DNA of 64,000 nt from Planctomycetia bacterium (GCA_016191115.1 JACPPG010000060.1:1-64000); one strand, 5' to 3'; shown: positions 35,165-45,212, numbered from the stretch's first letter. Numbers and translations are program-made. The notes: generated by a model from the sequence alone, not told the origin.

Positions 35165-35217
35165 ACCCGAAGTGACCGAACGAGCCTGGCGGCACGCCGG
35201 GCGGAGCCGTGTAAGCG

Positions 35218-35532
35218 ATGGGAAGATCACTGAAGAAAGGCCCGTTCGTCAACGCCAAGCTGTTCCTCAAGGTGCAGCGGATGGACTCGACGGGCGGCAA
35301 GCAGCCGATCAAGACGTGGGCCCGCGCCTGCACGATCGTGCCGGAGTTCGTCGGCCACACGTTCATGGTGCACAACGGGAAGAACCACCTGAAGGTGTTC
35401 GTCACCGAAGACATGGTGGGGCACAAGTTGGGAGAGTTCGCCCCCACCCGCACGTTCCGCGGGCATGGCGGCAAGGCGAAGAAGGCGACCGCCGCGGGTC
35501 CGCCCGGCGCGCCGGCGCCAGCGGCGTCGTAG
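35218..35532 (+). CDS. rpsS: Ribosomal protein uS19
   Basis: 104 residues. It acts in the small-subunit head beside uS13. [42 protein letters not shown] and [20 protein letters not shown] are diagnostic. The last about 15 residues (Ala/Pro-rich, [10 protein letters not shown]) are an extension beyond the usual end. Confidence 0.97.
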   Translation: MGRSLKKGPFVNAKLFLKVQRMDSTGGKQPIKTWARACTIVPEFVGHTFMVHNGKNHLKVFVTEDMVGHKLGEFAPTRTFRGHGGKAKKATAAGPPGAPAPAAS

Positions 35533-35596
35533 CGAGGAAGTGGATTGGCAACGTGCCCGCGTGGCATGTGGGGATCGTCATAAGGAAACTAAAGTC

Positions 35597-35944
35597 ATGG
35601 CCTACGAGGCGACGCACCGATTCGCCCGCATCAGCGCCCGCAAAGTGCGGCCGATCGCGGATTTGATTCGTGGAAAGCACGCCGACGAGGCGTTGGACAT
35701 CCTGCGCTATATGCCCCATCGCGGCGCGCGGCTGTTGGAAAAAGTGTTGAAAAGCGCGCTGGGGAACGCCGAGGACCAGCGGGCCACGAACGTGCAGAAC
35801 CTGGTGGTGGTCGATGCCCGCGTGGACGGCGGCCCGATGTTCAAGCGGATTCGGCCGCGTGCCCGCGGCATGGCTTTCACGATCAAGCGGCGGATGTCGC
35901 ATATCCGCATCAAGGTGGCGGACTTGTACGGCGAGCAGGAGTGA
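35597..35944 (+). CDS. rplV: Ribosomal protein uL22
   Basis: 115 residues. It lines the exit tunnel with uL4. Recognised by ARISARKVRPIADLIRGKHADEALDILRYMPHRGARLLEKVLKSALGNAE and the hairpin RIRPRARGMAFTIKRRMSHIRIKV. ATG at 35597 chosen from family alignment and upstream AAGGAAA; the open frame starts 44 codons earlier inside rpsS. Confidence 0.96.
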   Translation: MAYEATHRFARISARKVRPIADLIRGKHADEALDILRYMPHRGARLLEKVLKSALGNAEDQRATNVQNLVVVDARVDGGPMFKRIRPRARGMAFTIKRRMSHIRIKVADLYGEQE

Positions 35945-36011
35945 GCGCGGCCACGACGAACGAGCGACCCTTCGAGGCGATCCCGAAAGCATAAGCAAGA
36001 GACGTGAGCGT

Positions 36012-36707
36012 ATGGGACAAAAAGTCAACCCGGTCGGGTTCCGCACCGGCATCATGATCGGCTGGAAGAGCCGCTGGTACGCCTCGAAGCGCGAGTTCGG
36101 CGAGCTGCTGGTCGAGGATCAGAGGATTCGCAAGTTCATCAAGGACAAGTACCGGTACGCCGGTTTGCCGAAAATCGAAATCGAGCGGACCCGCGACGAA
36201 GTGAAGGTGGTTTTGTTCGCGGCGCGGCCGGGAATTATCATCGGCCGCAAGGGTCAAGAGGTCGAGCGACTTCAGGCCGAGCTGCAAGAGCTGGTGGGGC
36301 GGCGGATCAACATCAAGATCGAGGAGATTGCCCGCCCGGAAATCCAGGCGCAACTCGTGGCCGAGGACATCGCCGAGCAATTGGCGAAGCGGGCCAGTTT
36401 CCGCCGCACGATGAAGCGGGCCATGGAACAAACGATGGAAGCCGGCGCCAAGGGGATCAAGATCCAGTTGGCGGGCCGCTTGGGCGGCTCCGAAATGGCG
36501 CGGCGCGAGAAACAGATCGCCGGCAGCATCCCGCTCTCCACGCTGCGGGCCAAGATCGACTACGGATTCACCGAGGCCAAGACCGCGCAGGGACACATCG
36601 GAGTCCAGGTGTGGGTCAACCAGGGCACATACGAGGACGATAGCCATGGCGCTGATGCCCAAGAGGGTCAAGCACCGAAAAAGCCAAAGAGGACGTTTAA
36701 AAGGTAA
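36012..36707 (+). CDS. rpsC: Ribosomal protein uS3
   Basis: 231 residues with KH domain GRKGQEVERLQAELQELVGRRINIKIEEI. It lines the mRNA entry site. The start MGQKVNPVGFRTG is invariant in the family. The C-terminus ends in a charged tail, HGADAQEGQAPKKPKRTFKR, whose codons lie inside the beginning of rplP: the two genes overlap by 62 nt. Confidence 0.97.
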   Translation: MGQKVNPVGFRTGIMIGWKSRWYASKREFGELLVEDQRIRKFIKDKYRYAGLPKIEIERTRDEVKVVLFAARPGIIIGRKGQEVERLQAELQELVGRRINIKIEEIARPEIQAQLVAEDIAEQLAKRASFRRTMKRAMEQTMEAGAKGIKIQLAGRLGGSEMARREKQIAGSIPLSTLRAKIDYGFTEAKTAQGHIGVQVWVNQGTYEDDSHGADAQEGQAPKKPKRTFKR

Positions 36708-37062
36708 CGCCTCGCGCGGTAATCGCGTTGTGTTCGGCGAGTACGGGTTGCAGGCCACGCAGGGGGGATGGGTCCCCGCGGCCACGCTCGAAGCCGGGCG
36801 CATCGCCGCGCAGCAGTACCTGCGGACCGAAGGGCGGTTGTACATCCGCGTGTTCCCGCATAAGCCGATCACCTCGATCCCGCTCGAGACACGGATGGGA
36901 AAGGGGAAAGGCGAGCCGGAATACTGGGCGGCCGTCATCCGGCCCGGCAACATTTTGTACGAGATTTCAGGCGTGGGTGAGGAAGGCGCGCGGCTCTGCT
37001 TCCGCCGGCTCGCCCACAAGATGCCCGTCCGCGTTCGATTGATCAAGCGACGCGCGGTGTAG
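36646..37062 (+). CDS. rplP: Ribosomal protein uL16
   Basis: 138 residues. It contacts the tRNA elbow at the A site. MALMPKRVKHRKSQRGRLKG, GEYGLQATQGGWVPAATLEAGRIA, RVFPHKPITSIPLETRMGKGKGEPEYWAAVI are typical. It starts inside rpsC in another frame, so translation is probably coupled. Confidence 0.97.
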   Translation: MALMPKRVKHRKSQRGRLKGNASRGNRVVFGEYGLQATQGGWVPAATLEAGRIAAQQYLRTEGRLYIRVFPHKPITSIPLETRMGKGKGEPEYWAAVIRPGNILYEISGVGEEGARLCFRRLAHKMPVRVRLIKRRAV

Positions 37063-37124
37063 CGGCGGCGCATGGCGGCTCAGCGGACAAATAGAGAGTT
37101 AAGCTGTTCCGAGCGAGTACGACG

Positions 37125-37337
37125 ATGAACAAGGCCTCTGAACTTCGCGAAATGAGCGACGAGCAACTGTCGATCACGCTGCGCGAAACGGCCGAGAACC
37201 TGTTTGCTCTGCGCATCAAGGCGCAGACGGAGCGACTCGACGCCCCCAGCGAATTGCGAAAGCATCGGCGCCTGATTGCCCGGGTGAAAACGATTCAGAC
37301 CCAGCGGCAGCAAGCTGCCAAAGGCGACAAGCCATAG
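37125..37337 (+). CDS. rpmC: Ribosomal protein uL29
   Basis: 70 residues, two helices, at the tunnel exit beside uL23. MNKASELREMSDEQLSITLRETAENLFALRIKAQTERLDAPSELRKHRRLIARVKT is a clear match. It follows rplP by 62 nt in the conserved order. Confidence 0.94.
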   Translation: MNKASELREMSDEQLSITLRETAENLFALRIKAQTERLDAPSELRKHRRLIARVKTIQTQRQQAAKGDKP

Positions 37338-37392
37338 CGACGGGGCGTTCCCCGTGCGACCGCGGATTCCTTTTGCGTGAGGAAGTTGACGG

Positions 37393-37698
37393 ATGCCGAA
37401 GAAAACGGCGATTGGAGTGGTCACGAGCGACAAGATGGCCAAAAGCCGCCGCGTGGAGATCCCGCGGCTGGTGAAGCACGCGCGGTACGGCAAGTACCTG
37501 CGCCGCCGCACCGTCTGTCACGTGCACGACGAGAGCGAGGAATCGTCGTTGGGGGACACCGTCGAGATCGTCGAAAGCCGCCCCATGTCGCGCACCAAGC
37601 GGTGGGAGCTGGTGCGCGTGGTCAGCAAGAGCCAGGCCGTGGACATCGCCGCCATGCGGGCCGCCGCCAAGCTGAAGGAAGCGGAAGGCGAAGCCTAG
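37393..37698 (+). CDS. rpsQ: Ribosomal protein uS17
   Basis: 101 residues. It is an early-binding small-subunit OB-fold protein. Core match: [71 protein letters not shown] Lys/Ala/Glu-rich tail of about 20 residues follows. Confidence 0.95.
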   Translation: MPKKTAIGVVTSDKMAKSRRVEIPRLVKHARYGKYLRRRTVCHVHDESEESSLGDTVEIVESRPMSRTKRWELVRVVSKSQAVDIAAMRAAAKLKEAEGEA

Positions 37699-37770
37699 GT
37701 GGGCGGAAGGACCGCGAGCCAACGGCCCAAGAGTCAAAATGCGGCGAAGAACGAGCCAGGTGTGCGAACC

Positions 37771-38139
37771 ATGATCCAGATGCAAACAAGACTCAACGTC
37801 GCGGACAACACCGGCGCGAAGGAAGTCACGTGCATCAAAGTGCTCGGCGGCTCCCGCCGGCGCACGGCCGGATTGGGAGACGTCATCGTCTGCAGCGTCA
37901 AGAGCGTGATCGCGGGCAGCGACATGAAAAAGGGAGCCGTCGTCCGCGGCGTCATCGTGCGGTGCAAGCAGCCGACGCGCCGCCCGGACGGAAGCTACGT
38001 GCGCTTCGACCACAACGCGCTGGTGATCATCGACAACGAGAAGAACCCACGCGGGACGCGCATCTTCGGCGCCGTGGCCCGCGAGCTGCGGGAGCGGAAC
38101 TTCATGAAGATCGTCAGCCTGGCGGCCGAGGTGGTGTGA
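37771..38139 (+). CDS. rplN: Ribosomal protein uL14
   Basis: 122 residues. It sits at the subunit interface. [51 protein letters not shown]-type sequence and [28 protein letters not shown] are diagnostic. ATG at 37771 matches the universal N-terminus. Its stop shares a base with the rplX start (TGATG). Confidence 0.97.
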   Translation: MIQMQTRLNVADNTGAKEVTCIKVLGGSRRRTAGLGDVIVCSVKSVIAGSDMKKGAVVRGVIVRCKQPTRRPDGSYVRFDHNALVIIDNEKNPRGTRIFGAVARELRERNFMKIVSLAAEVV

Positions 38140-38486
38140 TGCGCATCAAAGTGAACGACACGGTGCGGGTGATCTCGGGCGACGGCCGGGGGATCGAATC
38201 CAAGGTGCTGTCGGTCGACCACAAGGCCGGCACGGCCGTGGTCGAGGGGGTGAACCGCGTGTACAAGCACATGCGCCGCAGCCAGCGCAATCCGCAGGGC
38301 GGACGTCTCTCGAAGGAGATGCCGGTGCAGTTGTCGAACGTGATGTTGGTGTGCCCCTCGTGCGCGGGCGCCGTGCGGACGGGCGCGCGGCGCACGTCCG
38401 ACGGGGGCAAAGAGCGGTTCTGCCGCAAGTGCGGCGCCGGCATGGGGGCGATTGCCCCACCGCCGGAAAAGATCGCCAAGAAGTAG
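38139..38486 (+). CDS. rplX: Ribosomal protein uL24 with zinc-binding C-terminus
   Basis: 115 residues. It initiates large-subunit assembly. The KOW region is VNDTVRVISGDGRGIESKVLSVDHKAGTAVVEGVN. The C-terminal part has two CxxC pairs, CPSC and CRKC, as in zinc-bearing uL24 forms. Start overlaps the rplN stop by one base. Confidence 0.95.
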   Translation: MRIKVNDTVRVISGDGRGIESKVLSVDHKAGTAVVEGVNRVYKHMRRSQRNPQGGRLSKEMPVQLSNVMLVCPSCAGAVRTGARRTSDGGKERFCRKCGAGMGAIAPPPEKIAKK

Positions 38487-38512
38487 TTGCCGTCCGAGGG
38501 ACCGAGTGAACC

Positions 38513-39148
38513 ATGTGTGCCGCCAAAAAGAAACCCGCTGACGCCGCCGTCGAGGAAAAGCCCTCGCGCCCCGTCGTGCCGCGCTTGAAGAAGCGCTTCG
38601 ACGAGGAGGTGTTGCCGGCGCTGGCCAAGAAGCTGGGCCGCGAAAACCGCCTGTCGCTCCCGAAGCTGCAAAAAATCGTGGTGAACATGGGCGTGGGTGC
38701 CGCGATCGGCGAGAAGAAGCACCTGGAGGAAGCGGTGACGGCGCTCACGCAAATCACGGGACAAAAGCCGCTCGTGACGCGCAGCCGCACGTCGATCTCC
38801 GGATTCCGCCTGCGCGAGGGGATGGAGATCGGCTGCAAGGTGACCTTGCGCGGCAGCCGCATGTACGAATTCCTCGACCGGCTGATCGCGCTGGCATTGC
38901 CGCGGGTCCGTGACTTCCGCGGCCTAAGCCCGACGGCCTTCGACGGGCATGGGAACTACAGCCTGGGCCTGGGTGAGCAGTTGGTGTTCCCGGAGCTGAA
39001 CCCGGACAAGTTCAACCGCGTCCAAGGGATGAACGTGACGCTCGTGACCTCGACGAGCAATAACGACGAGGCCCGCGAGTTGCTGAGAGGCATGGGAATG
39101 CCGTTCAAGCAAGAAGAGGGGCGACAAGACAAAGCGGGGGCCGCCTGA
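38513..39148 (+). CDS. rplE: Ribosomal protein uL5
   Basis: 211 residues. It binds 5S rRNA and the P-site t[63 protein letters not shown] and [29 protein letters not shown] are characteristic. A charged N-terminal extension of about 20 residues and an extended C-terminus make it longer than the usual 180. Confidence 0.97.
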   Translation: MCAAKKKPADAAVEEKPSRPVVPRLKKRFDEEVLPALAKKLGRENRLSLPKLQKIVVNMGVGAAIGEKKHLEEAVTALTQITGQKPLVTRSRTSISGFRLREGMEIGCKVTLRGSRMYEFLDRLIALALPRVRDFRGLSPTAFDGHGNYSLGLGEQLVFPELNPDKFNRVQGMNVTLVTSTSNNDEARELLRGMGMPFKQEEGRQDKAGAA

Positions 39149-39222
39149 GCGCGGCGCTCCTTGCCGTTCCAACGCACCTGCCCACAAGACAACCGTCCGC
39201 CACGAACGCACAGGAAAGACGC

Positions 39223-39408
39223 ATGGCGAGCAAGTCGAAAATCGCGAAGGCCAAACGCGTGCCGAAATTCACCACCCGGCGCGAGTCGCGGTGTCGCATC
39301 TGCGGTCGTCCGCGGGCCGTTTATCGCAAGTTCGGCATCTGCCGTATCTGCGTTCGCAACCTGGCCGACCAGGGTCTGATCCCCGGACTGAAGAAGGCGA
39401 GCTGGTAA
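39223..39408 (+). CDS. rpsN: Ribosomal protein uS14, zinc form
   Basis: 61 residues, the short C+ type with four cysteines in two CxxC pairs ([25 protein letters not shown]) and the usual ending [10 protein letters not shown]. It acts in the small-subunit head. The gap to rplE is 74 nt. Confidence 0.97.
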   Translation: MASKSKIAKAKRVPKFTTRRESRCRICGRPRAVYRKFGICRICVRNLADQGLIPGLKKASW

Positions 39409-39424
39409 AGGGACCACGACGACT

Positions 39425-39820
39425 ATGATGACCGACCCTATCGCCGACATGTTGACCCGCATCCGCAACGCCGTTCGCGTTGAGCGGTCCATGGTCGAGA
39501 TGCCGCTGTCGAAGGTGAAACGCGGACTGGCCGAAGTCCTCAAGCGCGAGGGCTATATCTGGGATTGGGAAGAGCTCGACATCCAGCCCAGCAAGCAGCT
39601 CCGCCTGCACCTGAAATACGGGCCCAACGGCGAGATGGTCATCCGGCACATCAAGCGCGTCAGCAAGCCCGGCCGCCGCATCTACAGCGGTGCGGGCTCG
39701 CTGCGGCCGGTGCTGAACGGGTTGGGCATTTCCATCATCAGCACCAGCCGGGGCGTGATCAGCGATCGCGAGGCGCGGCAGCGAAACCTCGGCGGCGAAG
39801 TCCTGTGCGAACTGTGGTAA
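39425..39820 (+). CDS. rpsH: Ribosomal protein uS8
   Basis: 131 residues. It binds helix 21 of 16S rRNA and in some bacteria represses the spc operon. MTDPIADMLTRIRNAVRVERSMVEMPLSKVKRGLAEVLKREGYI and GISIISTSRGVISDREARQRNLGGEVLCELW are diagnostic. Start ATGATG; either Met is possible. Confidence 0.97.
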   Translation: MMTDPIADMLTRIRNAVRVERSMVEMPLSKVKRGLAEVLKREGYIWDWEELDIQPSKQLRLHLKYGPNGEMVIRHIKRVSKPGRRIYSGAGSLRPVLNGLGISIISTSRGVISDREARQRNLGGEVLCELW

Positions 39821-39898
39821 GAGTAAAAGTAGGGTGCTCTGCGAGCACCAGCGCAATAAGGCGCGAGCCCTAGAGAGACCGAGCAAGGCACCTGAAAA

Positions 39899-40444
39899 AT
39901 GTCGCGGATCGGAAAAAAACTCGTCGCCATACCCGCCGGCTTGAAAATCGACATCAGCGGCAAGCGCATCGCCATCGAGGGACCGCTGGGCAAGCTGGAT
40001 TGGAACTTTCGCCCGGAAATCGACGTGGCCTTCGACGACAAGGCACGGCAGTTGCGCGTTACCCGCAGCGCTGAGAACCGGCAGGTGCGGGCCTTGCACG
40101 GGCTGACGCGGGCGATGATCCAGAACATGGTCGACGGCGTCACAAAGGGCTACGAGAAGAAGCTGGAGATCGTGGGCGTGGGGTACCTTGCCGCGGTGCA
40201 GGGAAACACGCTGCAACTGCGCGTCGGCTTCGCCAACGAAGTTCACAAGCCGATTCCCGCTGGCGTCAAGGTGACGTGCCCCGACCAGACGCACGTCGTG
40301 GTCAAGGGAATCGACAAACAGAAGGTCGGCCAATTCGCCGCGGAAGTCCGTGCCGTGCGCAAGCCCGAGCCCTATAAAGGCAAGGGCGTTCGCTACGACG
40401 GCGAGGTGGTCCGCCGCAAGGCCGGCAAGGCGGTAACGAAGTAG
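39899..40444 (+). CDS. rplF: Ribosomal protein uL6
   Basis: 181 residues, with the two related domains of the family. [33 protein letters not shown] and the C-terminal signature [23 protein letters not shown] are clear. It sits near the GTPase centre. A 167-nt gap with a hairpin follows. Confidence 0.97.
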   Translation: MSRIGKKLVAIPAGLKIDISGKRIAIEGPLGKLDWNFRPEIDVAFDDKARQLRVTRSAENRQVRALHGLTRAMIQNMVDGVTKGYEKKLEIVGVGYLAAVQGNTLQLRVGFANEVHKPIPAGVKVTCPDQTHVVVKGIDKQKVGQFAAEVRAVRKPEPYKGKGVRYDGEVVRRKAGKAVTK

Positions 40445-40529
40445 CAGGCAGTAGGCAGGGGGCGGTACGCAGACGAAGAATAGGAGTCGAGCCGCGGCAG
40501 GCCACAGATTTGGCACAGTGCACGCCAAG

Positions 40530-40551
40530 CCCACGGATGGCAATCCGTGGG
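40530..40551. repeat. Perfect 9-bp stem hairpin in the rplF-rplR gap
   Basis: CCCACGGAT-ggca-ATCCGTGGG lies in the widest internal gap of this part of the cluster. It could attenuate downstream genes or be one of the CCCACG/CGTGGG dispersed hairpins also seen at 13036-13060 and, degenerate, at 50732-50754. No T-run follows, so full termination is unlikely. Confidence 0.55.
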
Positions 40552-40611
40552 GGACCGCCGGGACCGACCACTGATTCACGGCCAGCCGAGCATGCGAGCG
40601 GGAACGACCAC

Positions 40612-40980
40612 ATGAACCACGAAAAAACAATCTCCCGGCAGCGGCAGCGACGGCGCAACCGCGTCCGCAATCGGGTCAAGGGGGACTCCACGCGGCCGCG
40701 GCTGACGGTTTTCCGCAGCCACAAGCACGTCTACGCGCAGATAGTCGACGATGCGGCCAGCCGCACGCTGGTCGCCGCCAGCACCGTCAAGAAGGACCTC
40801 GGCGGTTCGCTCTCTTATGGTGGCAACAAAACGGCGGCCCAGGCCGTCGGCCGGGCCATTGCGGAGCGGGCGTTGGCGGCCGGCGTCAAGGAGGTTGCCT
40901 TCGACCGTCGCGAATACCAGTACCACGGCCGCGTGGCCGCTTTGGCCCAGGCCGCGCGAGAGGCAGGCCTGAAGCTCTAG
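40612..40980 (+). CDS. rplR: Ribosomal protein uL18
   Basis: 122 residues. It binds 5S r[42 protein letters not shown] and [28 protein letters not shown] identify it. ATG at 40612 chosen; the longer open frame runs into the hairpin region. Confidence 0.96.
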   Translation: MNHEKTISRQRQRRRNRVRNRVKGDSTRPRLTVFRSHKHVYAQIVDDAASRTLVAASTVKKDLGGSLSYGGNKTAAQAVGRAIAERALAAGVKEVAFDRREYQYHGRVAALAQAAREAGLKL

Positions 40981-41068
40981 GGCGAGGGACCCGCCAACGG
41001 GACACAACGTTCAAGAAGCACGACCGGCGGCAATCATTCATCCGACCTCGACAAATACCGGAGTCAAA

Positions 41069-41557
41069 GTGTCCACTACTGCCAGTTCTCGTGGCGATCA
41101 GATTGAAAAAGTCGTGCAGATCCGCCGCTGCGCCGCGGTCGTCAAAGGTGGACGGCGGTTCAGCTTTTCGGCCATCGTCGTCGTCGGCGACGGTCGAGGC
41201 CGGGTGGGCTGGGGTTACGGCAAGGCGAATGAAGTTCCGCCTAGCGTGGAGAAGGCCACCAAGGATGGAGCCCGTAGAATGATTGCCGTGTCGCTCTCCG
41301 AAGGGACCATTCCGCACACCGTCGAGGGGCGCTTCGGCGCCTCGCACGTCATCCTCGTCCCGGCCAGCCCCGGCACGGGCGTCATCGCCGGAACGGGGGT
41401 GCGGGCCGTGTGCGAGGCGGCGGGCATCCATAATATATTGACAAAGAGTTTCGGCTCCACTAACCCTGCCAATCTGGTGAAGGCCACGATCGAGGCCCTG
41501 ACCAGCCTTCGCTCGCGCCAGGACGTCGAGCGGTTGCGAGGAGTTCCCCTCTCATGA
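41069..41557 (+). CDS. rpsE: Ribosomal protein uS5
   Basis: 162 residues. It acts in decoding fidelity and mRNA helicase activity of the small subunit. [40 protein letters not shown] and [39 protein letters not shown] are typical. GTG start. It overlaps rplO by ATGA, leaving no room for rpmD. Confidence 0.97.
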   Translation: MSTTASSRGDQIEKVVQIRRCAAVVKGGRRFSFSAIVVVGDGRGRVGWGYGKANEVPPSVEKATKDGARRMIAVSLSEGTIPHTVEGRFGASHVILVPASPGTGVIAGTGVRAVCEAAGIHNILTKSFGSTNPANLVKATIEALTSLRSRQDVERLRGVPLS

Positions 41558-42057
41558 ATCTCAACGACGTCCATCGCGGCATCAAGAAACACAAGAAGCT
41601 GAAACGCGTCGGCCGCGGTCCCGGCTCGGGACACGGCAAAACGAGCGGGCGCGGGCACAAGGGCCAGGGGCAGCTCGCCGGTTGGACGACGCATCCGGCC
41701 TTCGAGGGAGGCCAGTTTCCCGTCGCCCGCCGCATCCCGAAACGCGGCTTCCACAACAAGTTTGCCTTGACGGTTCGGGCGATCAACGTCGGTCAATTGA
41801 ACGAGGAGTTCGAGAACGGCGACGAGGTCACGCTCGACAGTCTGCGCGCCACCGGCGTCGCCAAGGGGCGCTTCGACATATTGAAGATTCTGGGAGACGG
41901 GGAGCTCAAGAAGCGGTTGAAGATTTCGGCCCATCGATTCAGCCAATCGGCGCTCGAGAAGATCAAGCAATCCGGGGGCGAAGCCGTGGTTCTGCCGGCG
42001 AAGGCGCCGGTCGTGAAGAACGAGCGGAGAAAGAAATCGGCTGGGCGGGCATCGTAG
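41554..42057 (+). CDS. rplO: Ribosomal protein uL15
   Basis: 167 residues. It is a late-assembly large-subunit protein. [57 protein letters not shown] and [21 protein letters not shown] match. It is translationally coupled to rpsE; uL30, which usually sits between them, is absent. Confidence 0.97.
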   Translation: MNLNDVHRGIKKHKKLKRVGRGPGSGHGKTSGRGHKGQGQLAGWTTHPAFEGGQFPVARRIPKRGFHNKFALTVRAINVGQLNEEFENGDEVTLDSLRATGVAKGRFDILKILGDGELKKRLKISAHRFSQSALEKIKQSGGEAVVLPAKAPVVKNERRKKSAGRAS

Positions 42058-42138
42058 CGCGGCGCGGCCAATTTCGCGTCGTGAAGCGCCCTTGGCAGGG
42101 AATGCCGTGGGCCACCATTACGCAGGATGGAGCGAGCC

Positions 42139-43503
42139 ATGTGGGAAAAATTTCGCGTCGTCTTTACCATCCCCGAGCTGCGGCAGAAGATCCTGCTGAC
42201 GCTCGCCTTGCTGGCCGTTTACCGCATCGGCTGGTGGATCCCGCTGCCGATCGTGGACACCGCCAAGATGGCGGAGTTCTTCGGCACGCAGGGGGGCGTC
42301 GCCACGGTGCTCCGCCAGGTGGCCACGTTCACGGCCACGAACCTGGACCAGGCCACGATCTTCGGCCTGGGGATCATGCCGTACATTTCCGCCTCGATTA
42401 TTTTTCAACTGCTTTCCAGCGTCTGGAAGCCACTTGAGGAATTGAAGAAGGAAGGGGAAAGCGGCCAGAAGAAAATCAACGAATACACCCGCTACGCCAC
42501 GGTGTTCATCTGCCTCGGTCAAAGTTGGTTTTACGTCCGCGGCTTTTTGATCGCCAATGACTTCGTGCGCGGCGAATTCCTCAACTCCAGCGGTGGAGTG
42601 CCCTTCATCTGGATGCTGGTCTCGGTCATGACGATGACCGCCGGCACGATCTTTCTGATGTGGCTCGGCGAGCAGATCGATGAATTCGGTATCGGCAACG
42701 GTATCAGCCTGTTGATCATGGCCAATATTCTGGCGCGCATGCCAGGCGCCGGATACGATCTGATGAAGCCGCTCCTGCAAGGCGGCTGGAAGGGGCTGTC
42801 GCTGGGCGGCGGCGCCGACACGATGGGCGTCGAAAAACTGATCGTGCTGATCGGGCTCTTCGTCGGCGTCATCTGCGGCGTGGTCTTTATTACCCAAGGG
42901 CAGCGGCGCATTCCGACGCAAAGCGCCAAGCACGTCCGTGGTCGCCGCGTCTACGGCGGCACCCGGCAATACCTGCCGTTGCGCGTCAATCAGGCCGGCG
43001 TCATGCCGATCATCTTCGCCAGCAGCTTGCTGATGTTCCCGGGCTTGCTATTCACCTGGATTTCCAACCTGAGTCCCAAGAGCGAGTTCTTGCGCGACAT
43101 CAGCAGCGCCTTCTACAACCACGCCTCGTACTTGTACAACGTGATGTACGTGCTGTTGATCTATTTCTTCTGCTACTTTTGGACGGCCATCTCCTTCAAT
43201 CCCAAGGACGTGTCCGACAATTTGAAGAGCCACGGCACGTTCATCCCCGGGTACCGGCCGGGCAAACGCACGGCCGACTACCTGGAGAAGGTCATGGTGC
43301 GGATCACCTACGTCGGGGCGGGCTTCCTGGCCCTCGTGGCCATCTTGCCGACGGTCGTCGCCAGCAGCGTCAACATCAATTACGCCATCGCCAGTTTCTA
43401 CGGCGGCACCAGCCTGCTGATCGCCGTGAGCGTGGCCTTCGACCTCGTGCAAAAGATCGACAGCCACCTCGTGATGCGCAACTACAAGGGCCTGCTGGAG
43501 TAG
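42139..43503 (+). CDS. secY: Preprotein translocase subunit SecY
   Basis: 454 residues, ten membrane segments forming the protein-conducting channel. Recognisable pieces are the N-terminal LRQKILLTLALLAVYRIGWWIPLP, the plug-side GLGIMPYISASIIFQLLSSV, the cytoplasmic loop RRIPTQSAKHVRGRRVYGGTRQYLPLRVNQAGVMPIIFA and FIPGYRPGKRTADYLEKVM. An insertion around YTRYATVFICLGQSWFYVRGF enlarges TM3-TM4. ATG at 42139 follows GGAG; an ATG at 42127 is possible. Confidence 0.97.
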   Translation: MWEKFRVVFTIPELRQKILLTLALLAVYRIGWWIPLPIVDTAKMAEFFGTQGGVATVLRQVATFTATNLDQATIFGLGIMPYISASIIFQLLSSVWKPLEELKKEGESGQKKINEYTRYATVFICLGQSWFYVRGFLIANDFVRGEFLNSSGGVPFIWMLVSVMTMTAGTIFLMWLGEQIDEFGIGNGISLLIMANILARMPGAGYDLMKPLLQGGWKGLSLGGGADTMGVEKLIVLIGLFVGVICGVVFITQGQRRIPTQSAKHVRGRRVYGGTRQYLPLRVNQAGVMPIIFASSLLMFPGLLFTWISNLSPKSEFLRDISSAFYNHASYLYNVMYVLLIYFFCYFWTAISFNPKDVSDNLKSHGTFIPGYRPGKRTADYLEKVMVRITYVGAGFLALVAILPTVVASSVNINYAIASFYGGTSLLIAVSVAFDLVQKIDSHLVMRNYKGLLE

Positions 43504-43569
43504 CCATCTGGCCCCCGCGCGCGAAATCGAAACGCCCGGCGAGCACCACCTGCGCGGGCCGCAACAGCG

Positions 43570-44154
43570 ATGAGAATCGTATTTGTCGGACCGCCCGGCG
43601 CGGGAAAGGGGACGCAGAGCCAACGGCTCGTCGAGCGATTGGCGATCGCGCACCTCTCAACCGGCGACATGCTGCGCGAAGCGAGGCAGAAGCAGACCAA
43701 GGTCGGACGGCTGGCCGAGGAGTACATGGCCGCCGGAAAACTCGTCCCCGACGAGCTCGTGTTGGCTCTCGTGGGGGAGCGGATCACCAGCCCCGATTGT
43801 GCCCGTGGCGTCCTCTTCGACGGCTTCCCGCGCAACGTCAAGCAGGCCGAGGAGCTTGATGCTATGCTGGCCGAGCGTCGCATGGCGATCGACATGGCCC
43901 TGGAGCTCGCGGTCGACGACGAGGAGGTCATTCGCCGGCTTGCGGGGCGCGGCCGTCCCGACGACGAGCCGCGCGTCGTCGCCGAGCGGCTGAAGACCTA
44001 TTGGGGCCAGACCAGGCCGCTCTTGGACTACTACCGCGGCCGCGGCATCCTCGAAACCGTCCGCGGCGACGGCACAATCGACCAAGTGTTCGCGCGGGTT
44101 CTCAAGGCCGTCGACAAGCGCGCGGGCCGCGGGGGCGCACGAGGGAGCGAGTGA
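43570..44154 (+). CDS. adk: Adenylate kinase
   Basis: 194 residues. It interconverts ATP, AMP and ADP. P-loop [10 protein letters not shown] at residues 7-16, AMP-binding STGDMLREA and [16 protein letters not shown]. The LID is the short form ([19 protein letters not shown]), without the zinc finger. It follows secY as in many bacteria and precedes map by 4 nt. Confidence 0.97.
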   Translation: MRIVFVGPPGAGKGTQSQRLVERLAIAHLSTGDMLREARQKQTKVGRLAEEYMAAGKLVPDELVLALVGERITSPDCARGVLFDGFPRNVKQAEELDAMLAERRMAIDMALELAVDDEEVIRRLAGRGRPDDEPRVVAERLKTYWGQTRPLLDYYRGRGILETVRGDGTIDQVFARVLKAVDKRAGRGGARGSE

Positions 44155-44158
44155 TAGC

Positions 44159-44932
44159 GTGCTCACGTTACGATCGCCAAGAGAAATCGCGCTTATGCGG
44201 AAGGCCGGCCTGGTCGTCTGGGAAGCCCACCAGGTGGCCGCAAGCATGGTCCGCCCCGGCGTAACGACCGGCGAGATCGACGCGGCCGTGGCCAAGCTGT
44301 TCCAGGACAAGGGAGCGGTTCCCTTGTTCCTGGGCGTGCCGGGTGTGGTGCCGTTTCCGGCCGTGACGTGCATCTCGATCAACGAAGAGGTCGTGCACGG
44401 CATTCCAGGGGCTCGCCGCCTCTTAGAGGGGGACGTGGTGAGCGTCGACACCGGCTGCCGGCTCGACGGCTGGTGCGGCGATTCGGCCATCACGCACCCG
44501 GTGGGCCAGGTGGAGCCGCGGGTCATGCGGCTCTTGGCCGTGACCAAGGGAGTGTTGGACCTGGCGATCGAGCTGATGGGCAAGCGGCGGCGGTGGAGCG
44601 AGGTGGCCAGCGAAATGGAGTCCTACGTCCGCGAAGCCGGGTTCTCGGTCGTGGAGAGCTTCGTCGGCCACGGCATCGGCCGCGAGATGCACGAGGACCC
44701 CCAGGTGCCCAACTTTGTCAGCAAGCAGCTCCGCCGCAACGGCGATTTCGAGCTGCGGCCGGGGTTGGTCATCGCCATCGAGCCGATGGTCAACATGGGG
44801 ACCAAACGAGTCAAGGGCATGCCGGACCACTGGACCCAGGTAACGCAGGATGGGCTGCCGAGCGCCCATTTCGAGCACACCGTGGCGATTACGGAATCCG
44901 GCCCGGTGGCCCTCACGGCGGGGCCAACGTGA
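44159..44932 (+). CDS. map: Type I methionine aminopeptidase
   Basis: 257 residues. It removes N-terminal Met from new proteins. All five metal ligands are visible: Asp in VVSVDTGC, Asp in WCGDSA, His in FVGHGIG, Glu in IAIEPM and Glu in [17 protein letters not shown] supplies the substrate His. GTG start 4 nt after adk. It ends just before a mobile element that separates it from rpmJ; infA is not present at this spot. Confidence 0.97.
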   Translation: MLTLRSPREIALMRKAGLVVWEAHQVAASMVRPGVTTGEIDAAVAKLFQDKGAVPLFLGVPGVVPFPAVTCISINEEVVHGIPGARRLLEGDVVSVDTGCRLDGWCGDSAITHPVGQVEPRVMRLLAVTKGVLDLAIELMGKRRRWSEVASEMESYVREAGFSVVESFVGHGIGREMHEDPQVPNFVSKQLRRNGDFELRPGLVIAIEPMVNMGTKRVKGMPDHWTQVTQDGLPSAHFEHTVAITESGPVALTAGPT

Positions 44933-45044
44933 GGAAGTGTCGTGACCGCCCCCGACCCAGGACCGGTCCCCCCTGGGCAGGGTCGAAGGGTCCGCTTTTG
45001 GCGTCATGTCTCGCCCCTTCCCCGTGAGGGGTCCGTGTGCGGTG

Positions 45045-45202
45045 CAGGGGTCATTCTGTTTTTCAAAATGGCGAGGCGGGAAAATGGGACTGGCTCCGAG
45101 CATAAACAGCGCAAGTCCTTTCAGACGAACGTTGCGTCTCGGTGCCTGTCCCACTTTCCCGCCGGTGCGCCGCCGTCCAGCTTGAATCTGTGAACGGCCC
45201 TG
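45045..45202 (-). mobile_element. MITE-like element, family 1, copy F (between map and rpmJ)
   Basis: Right end GAACGGCCCTG is intact; the left end reads CAGGGGTCATTCTG. It belongs to the GTCCAGC (TGGACGGC) subtype. Flanks are ambiguous: GCAGGGGTC before ATTCTG and GCAGGGGGTC after the element could be an imperfect target duplication. It interrupts the conserved ribosomal cluster and sits 10 nt from the -35 of a promoter for the distal part. Nothing else was found in the 359-bp gap. Confidence 0.78.
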
Positions 45203-45212
45203 GCAGGGGGTC

